Shown piece after piece: positions 1-6,060 of a DNA stretch of 8,671 nucleotides. The notes below the pieces were generated by a model. It was not told where the DNA came from. It did no database searches and saw nothing but the letters and a program-made list of their open reading frames with translations. Every line of letters begins with the position of its first letter. Position 1 is the first letter of the stretch. The position numbers and the translations under genes are program-made. This DNA is from Streptosporangiaceae bacterium (lineage in GTDB: Bacteria; Actinomycetota; Actinomycetes; Streptosporangiales; Streptosporangiaceae). Location: positions 1-8,671 of the forward strand of contig JASHTQ010000375.1 in assembly GCA_030040475.1 (NCBI GenBank). The letters are read 5' to 3'.

Positions 1-1173
1 TGGGCCGCGCCGGAGGACTCCTTCTACCACGGACTGGTGGAGCGGCTGACCGGGGTCCCGGACTCGCTGCGCGGGGAACTGGACGCGGCGGCCCGCGAGG
101 CGACGGCCGCCACGGCTAGGCTCGGCGGGTTCCTGCGCGGCGAGTTGCTGCCGCTGGCCCGGGACAAGGACGCCTGCGGGCCGGAGGTCTACGCCCGCGC
201 CTCACGCTACTTCCTCGGCGCCGCCGTGGATCTGGCGGAGGCCTACGCCTGGAGCTGGGAGGAGATCACCCGGCTGCAAGCCGAGCAGGCGCGGGTCGCC
301 AGGCTGATCCGGCCGGGCGCCACCCGGGAGGAAGCCGTGGCGATTCTGGACGAGGACCCGGCGCGGCGCGTCGAGGGGCGGGAGAACTTCCGCGCCTGGA
401 TGCAGGAACTGGCAGAGCGCACCATCTCGCAGCTGCACGGAAGGCACTTCCACATCCCGGAGCCCGCGCAGCGGATCGAGGCCATGATCGCTCCGGTCAA
501 CGACGGGGGGATCTACTACTCCGAGCCCTCCGAGGACTGGTCCCGGCCCGGGCGGATGTGGTGGTCGGTGCCGTCAGGCGTTGACAGCTTCGCGACCTGG
601 AAGGAGGTCACGACCGTCTACCACGAGGGTGTTCCCGGTCACCACCTGCAGGTCTCGCAGTCCCTGGCCGAGCAGGAAAACCTGAACCGCTGGCAGCGGC
701 TGATGTCCTGGGTCTCGGGTTACGGCGAGGGCTGGGCGAAATACGCCGAACGGCTCATGGGCGAGCTCGGATACCTCGACGACGACCCGGGGGCCTACCT
801 CGGGATGCTCGACATGCAGATGATGCCCGCCGCCAACGTGGCCCTGGACATCGGGGTGCACCTGGAGCTGAAGATCCCCGCGGGCACCGGCTGGCGGGAG
901 GGAGAGCGCTGGACGGCCGGGATCGCCTGGGAGTTCCTTCGGGCCCACTCCAGCTGGGACGAGAAGCGGCTGCGCTTCGAACTGCACCGCTACCTCGGCT
1001 GGCCCGGGCAGGTCCTGTCCTACAAGCTCGGCGAGCGCAGCTGGCTTCGGGCCAGGGAAGAAGCCAGAGCCAGGGCCGGAGCCGCCTTCAGCCTCAAGGA
1101 CTTCCACTCCAAGGCGCTCAGCCTGGGCGCCATGGGCCTGGACCCGTTGCGTGAGGCCCTGTCCGGCTGCTAG
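1..1173 (+). CDS. DUF885 family protein, zinc-metallopeptidase-like (5' partial)
   Basis: The reading frame is open from base 1, so the true start lies upstream. About 390 C-terminal residues are visible; DUF885 proteins are usually 550-600 residues. The key motif HEGVPGHHLQ (bases 622-651) is the HExxPGH-type zinc signature of DUF885. The second conserved block, GEGWAKYAE (724-750), follows about 25 residues later and supplies the glutamate expected of a gluzincin-like fold. A run rich in M, D and Q (MLDMQMM) and the helix containing AWEFLRAHSS follow, as is usual in the family. By family inference it is a metal-dependent hydrolase or peptidase; the substrate is unknown. No membrane segment is visible in this part, and a signal peptide, if any, would be outside the window. 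The frame ends at TAG 1171-1173, with 75 bases to the next gene on the same strand. Family assignment is confident, function is not. Confidence 0.9.
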   Translation, partial: WAAPEDSFYHGLVERLTGVPDSLRGELDAAAREATAATARLGGFLRGELLPLARDKDACGPEVYARASRYFLGAAVDLAEAYAWSWEEITRLQAEQARVARLIRPGATREEAVAILDEDPARRVEGRENFRAWMQELAERTISQLHGRHFHIPEPAQRIEAMIAPVNDGGIYYSEPSEDWSRPGRMWWSVPSGVDSFATWKEVTTVYHEGVPGHHLQVSQSLAEQENLNRWQRLMSWVSGYGEGWAKYAERLMGELGYLDDDPGAYLGMLDMQMMPAANVALDIGVHLELKIPAGTGWREGERWTAGIAWEFLRAHSSWDEKRLRFELHRYLGWPGQVLSYKLGERSWLRAREEARARAGAAFSLKDFHSKALSLGAMGLDPLREALSGC

Positions 1174-1248
1174 TACACCAGCCCGTAGATCGTGATCTTC
1201 ACCGGTGGGTAGGGGCAGAGGCGCGCTCGCCGTGGGAGGCTGTTAGCG

Positions 1249-1842
1249 ATGGATACGGACTACCCGGAGCATCTGCTTACGCGTGAGCCGGCGCCGCCGT
1301 ATGGCGGGGAAGGCGCCTTCGCCTTGTGGCATTTCAGCGAGGATTCTTCTCTTGGCCGGTTCCGGCCCCGCGCGCCGGCTGCGAATCCGGAGGCGTCCCC
1401 GCTGGTGTGGGCGGTCGATACCAGGCATGCGCCGATGTTCTGGTTCCCGAGGGACTGTCCGAGAGGCTGCATCTGGCCGGTGTCGGCCACCACGCGCGAG
1501 GACCGCGAGCTGTTCTTCGGGCAGAGCGCCGCGACCAGGATCCATGTCATGGAGAACGCCTGGCTGGAGCGCATGCGGCAGTGCCGCTTGTACGCTTACC
1601 GGTTGCCGACCGGGCCGTTTCGGCCGCACGAGGTCGGCGGCTACTGGATCGCCGACGAGCCGGTGGACGCGGTCGAGCAGGTAGTCATCGATGATCTTGC
1701 GGGCAGGCATGCCCGGGCCGGCATCGAACTGCGCATCACGCCGTCTATCTGGCCGTTCTGGCGGCGGGTCGCGAACTCGACCGTCGAGTTCAGCGGCTCC
1801 CGGCTGCGCAACAGCGCCCCGCACCCGGATCGGCTGCCGTAG
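1249..1842 (+). CDS. DUF6886 family protein
   Basis: A 197-residue soluble protein. The core matches the DUF6886 pattern as I know it: ALWHFSEDSSLGRFRPR (residues 25-41), then a PLVWAVDTRHAPMFWFPRDCPR block (about residues 51-72), and a C-terminal RITPSIWPFW block ending in SRLRNSAP. This family has no established biochemical role that I know of. The early HFSED and the central tryptophan/proline-rich WFPRDCPR are its recognisable landmarks. The ATG at 1249 has GGGAGG at 1234-1239, nine bases upstream, which supports this start. It leaves about 25 residues before the usual first conserved residues, a modest N-terminal extension. There are no membrane segments or signal peptide. The C-terminus appears complete, although a truncated toxin fragment begins within 20 bases of the stop. 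Its position 75 bases after the DUF885 gene allows co-transcription but proves nothing about a shared role. Confidence 0.8.
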   Translation: MDTDYPEHLLTREPAPPYGGEGAFALWHFSEDSSLGRFRPRAPAANPEASPLVWAVDTRHAPMFWFPRDCPRGCIWPVSATTREDRELFFGQSAATRIHVMENAWLERMRQCRLYAYRLPTGPFRPHEVGGYWIADEPVDAVEQVVIDDLAGRHARAGIELRITPSIWPFWRRVANSTVEFSGSRLRNSAPHPDRLP

Positions 1843-1859
1843 CGCCCCGGCGGTGGTGA

Positions 1860-1985
1860 TCCCGCATCTGCCAGCTCATCGTCCTGCTTACTGTCTTCCG
1901 GAAGACCCGCGAGGGCGTGCAAAGAGCCGATATAGACCGGGCCGTCCGAGCCAAAAAGGGATCCGCCGGACAGAACATGACATGA
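1860..1985 (+). pseudogene. HigB/RelE-like toxin, C-terminal remnant
   Basis: Frame 3 is open from just after TGA 1857-1859 to TGA 1983-1985, about 41 codons with no usable start. The translation contains LIVLLTVFRKTREGVQRADI and then DRAVRAKK. This is the last beta strand and C-terminal helix typical of actinobacterial HigB/RelE-type (Gp49-like) ribosome-dependent toxins, where the pattern is (V/I)LLTVFRKTR followed by an A-R-rich helix. The N-terminal two thirds (about 70 residues) are absent, and the upstream bases belong to the end of the DUF6886 gene. The fragment cannot be a working toxin. It ends with an ATGA overlap into the antitoxin frame, the usual arrangement in these operons, which strengthens the identification. 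The short length keeps confidence moderate. Confidence 0.6.
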
Positions 1986-2267
1986 CGAGCAGCCACGACT
2001 TCGAAAGGAACGCATGATGGCCGGGCGGGTCGGGACCTGAGACTGGGCGACCAGCTTCGCGCCATCCGCCGGAGCCGGAACCTCACCCAGAAGGAAGTAG
2101 CTGAGCGAGCGGGGATCAGCCAGCCTGCCCTGTCCCGTATCGAGCTGGGTGGCGGCGTGCCTGACATTGAGACCCTCCGCAGGCTCGGGAACGCAATGGG
2201 CGTGCGGTTCCACGTCATCGTCGGTAATGAAGAGGATGAACATGAAGAAAACCTGCTGGTGAGCTAG
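1982..2267 (+). pseudogene. XRE-family antitoxin (HigA-like), frame-disrupted
   Basis: Frame 3 encodes, up to TAG 2265-2267, a clear XRE helix-turn-helix protein: LRLGDQLRAIRRSRNLTQKE, then VAERAGISQPALSRIELGGG, then a short strand GVRFHVIVG and an acidic tail NEEDEHEEN. In this frame there is no ATG, GTG or TTG between the stop at 1983-1985 and the domain. The expected start is ATG 1982, which overlaps the toxin stop (ATGA) and reads MTSSHDFERNA, but it meets TGA at 2015-2017 in frame 2. Skipping one base near 2008-2017 would join it to the HTH as a protein of about 94 residues. Alternatively ATG 2014, with AAAGGA at 2004-2009, reads eight residues to TGA 2038-2040, and one extra G in the GGG at 2032-2034 would join it to the HTH. 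Either way the gene is broken by a single indel, unless recoding or a sequencing error is involved. Codon use is less GC-biased than its neighbours, consistent with transfer. Confidence 0.7.
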
Positions 2268-2318
2268 ACGACGCCACGGCGCGCAACCGGCGGACGAACT
2301 CGGCGCTCTCATCCGGTT

Positions 2319-2966
2319 TCACGCCAGCAGGTGCTCGGCCACACTCCGCGTCAGTGACGATGCCGTTGAACAGCCCGGTCTTCAGGGCGGCCGACGTGGC
2401 GGCAGCTCGCTTGGCGCCGTCGGCGAGCAGTATCACGTCGGGTACCTGGCGCAGCTCCTCGAGGCTGACGGCGATGATGCGTTCGGACAGCTGCGGGGCG
2501 ACGATCCGGCCCTCCCATCGAGGAGGTGGCCGACGATTTCGGCACATCCCCCGTGGCGCCGGTAGCCCTCGCGTTCGCGCTCGCTGAGCGCGTCGTAGAC
2601 GGTTGAGAGTCCCGGTCCCCAGGCGCCGACGGTGACGACCGCCTTGGTGACCAGGCCGAACTGGCTGATCGCCTCGACGATGCCCGGCTGTTGGCGCAGC
2701 ATGCGGGCTGCGGCGCCGTCGGGCAGGAGAAGCGGGGCGTAGATGGGGTAGGCGATACCGCGGGCGACAAAGGCGGCCCGGCGCACGGCCTCCACGGCGT
2801 TGGCGTCGACGGGCCGCAGCGGGGTCACCCCGCTCAGTTGCACGACTGTACAGCGGGGCAGCGCGGTGAGTTCGGGGCACATCGCCTCGATCTCGGGTCC
2901 CCAGACGAGTCCGAGCACGTCGCCTTCGGTGACGATGTCGCCGGTCAGCCGGCCAAGCGGCGTCCG
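2319..2966 (-). pseudogene. SorC-type sugar-binding transcriptional regulator, truncated and twice frameshifted
   Basis: Read from about 2966 down, the minus strand encodes the effector-binding domain of SorC/DeoR-like regulators. It starts at TPLGRLTGDIVTEGDVLGLVWG and continues with CTVVQLSG, DANAVEAVRRAA, YPIYAPLLLPD, VTKAVVTVGAWGPGLSTVYD and HLLDG. One base then appears missing near 2515 (GGGAGG where GGNGAGG would continue the frame). The domain continues in another frame as GRIVAPQLSERIIAVSLEEL, VPDVILLADGAKR and LFNGIVTDAE. One extra T near 2343 then returns to the first frame, giving VAEHLLA and TGA 2319-2321, a typical SorC ending. The N-terminal helix-turn-helix (about 60 residues) is missing: in-frame sequence before 2966 is antisense-style noise running into the HIT gene. 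In the family this domain binds phosphorylated sugars and controls sugar operons. Here neither DNA binding nor a full effector domain could be made. Confidence 0.75.
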
Positions 2967-2995
2967 GGGCGCGGCGGATCGAGCGCCGGGCCCGC

Positions 2996-4111
2996 CTACG
3001 GGTCCGGCACGGTGGTGCCTTCGGGTGCCAGGGCCGCGGCCAGCGATCGGGCGTTCAGTCCGTGCTGGGCGACGAAGGTCTCGAAGCTGGCGCGCTGGCC
3101 GGCTGTGGCCCGTTGGGCCGCACGCAGCCGCCCCGGGTCGGCCAGGCTGGGCCGCACCAGGTTGACGGCCCCGCCCAGTGCCGGGTCGGGCGCCGCCCGC
3201 AGGCCATCGGCGCGGGCCAGGCTCCGGTTGACGTCGTCCTGGGACGGTCCCAGCGCCGGCATGACCCAGCAGGGGCCGTCCACGCCCAGCTGGTAGGAGC
3301 AGTAATTCCCGCCCCAGGGCTGCGCGGCGACGCGCATGCCGACGGCGAGGCTCGCGCTGTCGCCTTCCACCTGCACGGCATCGCCGCCGAGGACGGCGCT
3401 GAACGCCCGGTAGCCCGCTGCGACGACGGGATGCCCGGCAAGCGCCGACGACTCGTGGTTCTCGGTGCCGCCGTGTTCGGCGTAGAAGGCGTGCAGGTGG
3501 GCGTGCTGCACGTCCTGGCGGGGATTCCTGGTGATCGCCTCCCCGGTGCCGCCGCCGACCAGGGTGGCGTTCGCGGTGTCCATGTCACGCAGGTAATCAA
3601 GGTTCGGCGCGCTGTCGTTGGCGCAGAAGACCGCGTGCCCGCCGTCCAGGCTGCGGTACCACGCGGCGACCAGGGTCATCGCCGTCCGACGCGCCGCCAG
3701 TTCCGGCGCCGTGGCCGAGGACCAGCCGTCCCGATGGCTGCGGGGCACCATGAGCACGTGCGGCCGGGCCGCCCGCCGGGACCCGTTCGCCAGCATGAAG
3801 GGATTGCGATCCAGGACCAGGTCCACCAGCGCGGCCCCGTCGGGCGCGGTAACCGTCCCCAGGTAGCCGGGAAGGCCGGGCACGTCGGCGAACACGTCCA
3901 CCGGACGGAACAGGCGCGAGAATTCTCCCGCCGCGACCACGCCCTGGACGTTTCCTGTCGCCTCGTCGACCAGCAGCCAGCTCCCGGCCCCGGCGGAGCC
4001 GTCCGGCCGCCGGTACCCCTTGACCGTGACGGCGCCATCGCTGTACGTCCACATTTCGCGCACCTCGACCTGGGTGAACGGGGAGCGCCAGCGCTCTGGG
4101 TGATCGGCCAC
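2996..4111 (-). CDS. Long HIT-superfamily (histidine triad) protein
   Basis: A 371-residue protein with a histidine-triad signature QHAHLHAF (residues 202-209), the H-phi-H-phi-H-phi pattern of HIT nucleotide hydrolases/transferases; His205 would be the catalytic nucleophile by family analogy. Upstream, PHVLMVPRSHRDGW (117-130) matches the strand-plus-histidine block that precedes the triad in HIT folds, and VFCANDSAPN (161-170) sits where the phosphate-binding asparagine strand is expected. At least 100 residues precede and 160 follow the fold, so it is far longer than a simple HIT protein (110-150 residues). It is closer in size to GalT or Ap4A phosphorylase, but those carry HxHxQ rather than HxHxH. 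A nucleoside phosphoryl or nucleotidyl transfer reaction is inferred; the substrate is unknown. The start is uncertain: GTG 4111 has its best purine stretch (4126-4133) 14 bases away, and Met20 (4054) is an alternative. No membrane segment is seen. Confidence 0.7.
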   Translation of the reverse strand: MADHPERWRSPFTQVEVREMWTYSDGAVTVKGYRRPDGSAGAGSWLLVDEATGNVQGVVAAGEFSRLFRPVDVFADVPGLPGYLGTVTAPDGAALVDLVLDRNPFMLANGSRRAARPHVLMVPRSHRDGWSSATAPELAARRTAMTLVAAWYRSLDGGHAVFCANDSAPNLDYLRDMDTANATLVGGGTGEAITRNPRQDVQHAHLHAFYAEHGGTENHESSALAGHPVVAAGYRAFSAVLGGDAVQVEGDSASLAVGMRVAAQPWGGNYCSYQLGVDGPCWVMPALGPSQDDVNRSLARADGLRAAPDPALGGAVNLVRPSLADPGRLRAAQRATAGQRASFETFVAQHGLNARSLAAALAPEGTTVPDP

Positions 4112-4177
4112 GCTCCCATGGTCGGCCCTCCCCGCAGACGGCGGGCGGACAAAGCAGGAAAGCGGCCGCTGCGGCGG

Positions 4178-4549
4178 TCATGACGGCGGCCAGCCGGCGG
4201 CGGGATAGCCCGCGGAGCGCAGGTAGTCGCGGGCCTGTGCCACGGCGGCATCGACGTCGGCCAGGCTGAGGCCGACGATGTAGTCGTCCGGGTTCCCCTT
4301 GCCGTCGGTGTCGTAGCTCAGGACCCAGCCGGATCGCCACCCGCGGCCCAGCGGGTAGCGCTCGTGCCAGACGAGCATCGCGGTCAGATTGGCGTCGAAC
4401 ACCACGTCGCCAGGATCGAGGTCGTCTTCGAATACGCGGCCGCCGGGGTCGGGCGGGACGATCACCCGGACGGCGGGCAGTTCCTCGTCGCGGAGACGGC
4501 CGATCTCGCCAGCCTGCTTGGACATAACAAACTCTAACTGCGTGCGCAT
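4178..4549 (-). CDS. Hypothetical small acidic protein
   Basis: I do not recognise this family. The frame gives 123 residues from ATG 4549, or 115 from ATG 4525 (MSKQAGEIG). The later start is preferred weakly: the longer form has a rare TTA leucine codon in its first eight codons and only a very close purine run (AGGGA) before its ATG. A GAG lies six bases before the second ATG, though it is a weak ribosome site. The protein is soluble and acidic, with PAVRVIVPPDPGG, DDLDPGDVVFDANLTAMLVWHERYP and a C-terminal helix LADVDAAVAQARDYLRSAGYP. It has no cysteine pair, transmembrane segment or signal peptide. It is 66 bases upstream of the HIT gene on the same strand, so the two may be co-transcribed. 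A palindromic AT-rich element lies 45-70 bases before its start. Coding is supported by codon bias and by the absence of a better frame. Confidence 0.6.
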   Translation of the reverse strand: MRTQLEFVMSKQAGEIGRLRDEELPAVRVIVPPDPGGRVFEDDLDPGDVVFDANLTAMLVWHERYPLGRGWRSGWVLSYDTDGKGNPDDYIVGLSLADVDAAVAQARDYLRSAGYPAAGWPPS

Positions 4550-4594
4550 GTCCCTGCGGTCATCGCTGACGCGGCGTCACGAGTCGACCCGGCG

Positions 4595-4635
4595 GCCCGT
4601 TCGGCATAATTGTTTTTCTTTTTCACCGAACGGGC
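4595..4635. promoter_or_regulatory. Palindromic AT-rich element, copy 1
   Basis: Perfect 10-bp inverted arms GCCCGTTCGG (4595-4604) and CCGAACGGGC (4626-4635) flank a 21-base spacer that is strikingly AT-rich (two T runs) in a GC-rich region. It lies between the stop of the membrane protein gene (4665) and the start of the small hypothetical gene (4525 or 4549), both on the minus strand. It could be an operator/promoter for the downstream gene or a transcription-end structure for the upstream one. No U-tract follows the stem, so it does not look like a standard intrinsic terminator. A related copy occurs at 8229-8261. Confidence 0.55.
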
Positions 4636-4664
4636 AGCGGGACCTCAGCGATGGTGACGGCCGG

Positions 4665-5330
4665 CTACCCGGTGCACTGCGCGCTGGCGTACACCAGGCC
4701 GACGGCGAGCGGGCCGTCGAGGCCGGAGATCAGCGGGCCGACGATAGGGCGGCCCGACGCGGGGCCGTGCGTCGGCGTGTCGGCGGACGGGCTCGGCAGG
4801 CCCGCGCCGGGTTCGTCGAAGATGGCCACGCCGGTTCCGCTTGGCAGTGCCGACGGGTCGATGACGAGGTAGCTGGCCTGGAACTGGGCGACGGCGCGCA
4901 GCGTGTCCCTGGTTGTCTGGTAGGGCTGGCAGTACGTGGCCAGCGGGGGGCCGGAGAAGCTGACGGTGACGGGCAGGCCGTCGGCGCGCAGCGTGGCCTG
5001 CAGCCCGGCCGGGTTCTTGAGCTGGTTGACGGTGACGTCGATGTCCCCGTTGGCCTGCCTGGTCACCGTCCAGGCGGCCAGCCGGACGCCGGCCGGATGG
5101 CTGCCCGCCGCCGGCTGGCTCGAGGGCCGCGGCGCCGGGTGGCCGGAGGGCAGCAGCGCGGTCACGGCCAGCGCGGTCACGGCCGCCACGGTCAGCGCTC
5201 CGGCCGCGGCGGGAATCCGGCGCCTGACGCGCACGGCGCGGCCGCGGCCGATGATCTGGGCGACCGGGGTGGCCGAGCGGATATCGGCGACCGACTCGCG
5301 CACCGCGGTGCTCAGTTCGGTGTCGTTCAT
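4665..5330 (-). CDS. Single-pass membrane protein, putative anti-sigma factor
   Basis: A 221-residue protein. Residues 1-35 are cytoplasmic (MNDTELSTAVRESVADIRSA) and end in the basic cluster RGRAVRVRRR. One membrane helix follows at about 40-60 (AAAGALTVAAVTALAVTALL), then a Pro/Ser-rich linker (62-80) and an exported C-terminal domain of about 140 residues. Two cysteines (in TYCQPYQ and SAQC) could form an extracytoplasmic disulfide. Its ATG overlaps the sigma factor stop by four bases (ATGA), so the two are translationally coupled. That arrangement, plus the topology, is the basis for calling it the sigma regulator. There is no HxxxCxxC zinc anti-sigma motif, and the short N-terminal tail is the only part that could hold the sigma factor. 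It could equally be a sensor or lipoprotein-like partner. The domain outside the membrane is not recognised. Confidence 0.65.
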   Translation of the reverse strand: MNDTELSTAVRESVADIRSATPVAQIIGRGRAVRVRRRIPAAAGALTVAAVTALAVTALLPSGHPAPRPSSQPAAGSHPAGVRLAAWTVTRQANGDIDVTVNQLKNPAGLQATLRADGLPVTVSFSGPPLATYCQPYQTTRDTLRAVAQFQASYLVIDPSALPSGTGVAIFDEPGAGLPSPSADTPTHGPASGRPIVGPLISGLDGPLAVGLVYASAQCTG

Positions 5331-5851
5331 GATCGGTTCTCCTGCTGTAGTTCGGGCTGAAGCTCATGGCGCAGCGCAGCCATCGCGCGGCCCAGGTGGG
5401 CCATCACGGTGCCGGGCGCGATGCCGAGCACTTCCGCGGTGCGGGCGGTGTCCAGGTCCAGGATCAGGCGCAGCGCGACCACCTGCCGCTGCCGTTCGGG
5501 CAGCCGGAGCAGCGCCGCCATGATCCGGGGGTCGACCTGGGCGGCGGGCGCGCCTGCCTCGCTTGCCGCGGGCAGGTCCGTGACCGTGGCCGGGTCGGGC
5601 ACGGATACTTCCCTGCGACGGCGCCGCCACCGGGAGATGCCCGTGTTCAGCGCCGTGCGGACCACCCAGGCTTCCGGCGCGGGATGCCTGCTCACGGTCC
5701 GCCACGACGCCCAGGCTCTGGCGAACGCCTCGTCCACCAGGTCCCGCGCCGTGTCCTGGTCACCGATGCTGACCAGGACGGCCCGCAGGCAGTCATCGGC
5801 TGCGCTGCGGTAGAACTCCGCGAAGTCCGGCTGCTGGGTCCCCACACCCAT
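5327..5851 (-). CDS. ECF-type (SigE-like) RNA polymerase sigma factor
   Basis: A 174-residue sigma-70 family protein with only regions 2 and 4. Region 2 runs about 8-80: FAEFYRSAADDCLRAVLV, then DQDTARDLVDEAFARAWASW, then APEAWVVRTALNTGISRWRR, the -10 recognition and core-binding helices. An Ala/Pro linker (82-105) follows. Region 4 runs about 109-163: ALLRLPERQRQVVALRLILD, then the helix-turn-helix TARTAEVLGIAPGTVMAHLG that reads the -35 element. Length and layout match actinobacterial ECF/SigE-family factors. It would redirect RNA polymerase to a small regulon, probably under control of the coupled membrane protein. The start is ATG 5851, overlapping a TAG; the purine content upstream is poor, so GTG 5845 or a leaderless start is possible. 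A TAACGCG palindrome lies immediately upstream and is described separately. Confidence 0.85.
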   Translation of the reverse strand: MGVGTQQPDFAEFYRSAADDCLRAVLVSIGDQDTARDLVDEAFARAWASWRTVSRHPAPEAWVVRTALNTGISRWRRRRREVSVPDPATVTDLPAASEAGAPAAQVDPRIMAALLRLPERQRQVVALRLILDLDTARTAEVLGIAPGTVMAHLGRAMAALRHELQPELQQENRS

Positions 5852-5852
5852 C

Positions 5853-5880
5853 TAACGCGCTGCCGGGACTTCCGCGTTAC
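5853..5880 (-). promoter_or_regulatory. Candidate sigma autoregulatory promoter / palindrome
   Basis: TAACGCG (5853-5859) and CGCGTTA (5873-5879) are perfect 7-bp inverted arms 13 bases apart, ending one base before the sigma start codon. On the minus strand the outer parts read GTAAC (5880-5876), 18 bases, CGTTA (5857-5853). This resembles an ECF promoter with an AAC-type -35 and a CGT-type -10. Transcription would then begin almost at the start codon, giving a leaderless or near-leaderless message. An operator is the alternative reading. Confidence 0.4.
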
Positions 5881-6060
5881 CTGCCGCGGCGGCGGCTTGC
5901 GGCGGGCGGTGCGCGCGTCAGCTCCCGGTGCACCCGGCCTGATCGAGCGGGCTGCCGGCCTAGCCGACGACCGCTCCGGAATGCGACGGTGGATATCAGC
6001 ACTGAATCGTGTGACCAGGGACATCTGTTCGTCCCGCCCGTCTGTCAGCCCGGAGCAGTG

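Noticed and set aside
3597..4181. Minus-strand ATG at 4181 that overlaps the hypothetical gene stop (ATGA) and begins with a signal-peptide-like MTAAAAAFLLCPPAVCG
   Set aside because: This frame is out of register with the HIT protein, and after about 20 residues it becomes Arg/Gly-rich noise. It could only matter if a frameshift exists near 4115, for which there is no other evidence.
3062..4183. A 373-codon plus-strand frame opposite the HIT gene
   Set aside because: Composition is that of an antisense shadow, and the opposite strand has a full histidine triad and related motifs.
4595..4635. Reading the palindrome as an intrinsic terminator of the sigma operon
   Set aside because: The AT-rich part is in the loop, not after the stem, and the second copy lies upstream of a start codon, so a terminator is not the best explanation.
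4389..5360. A 323-codon plus-strand frame across the membrane protein and hypothetical genes
   Set aside because: Repetitive G/R/A/D off-frame composition; it spans the AT-rich intergenic element and two better-supported minus-strand genes.
5989..6060. Upstream ATG start (5989) for the membrane protein
   Set aside because: The extra 24 residues lack coding character, whereas ATG 6061 has a GGAG five bases upstream followed by a basic start and membrane helix.
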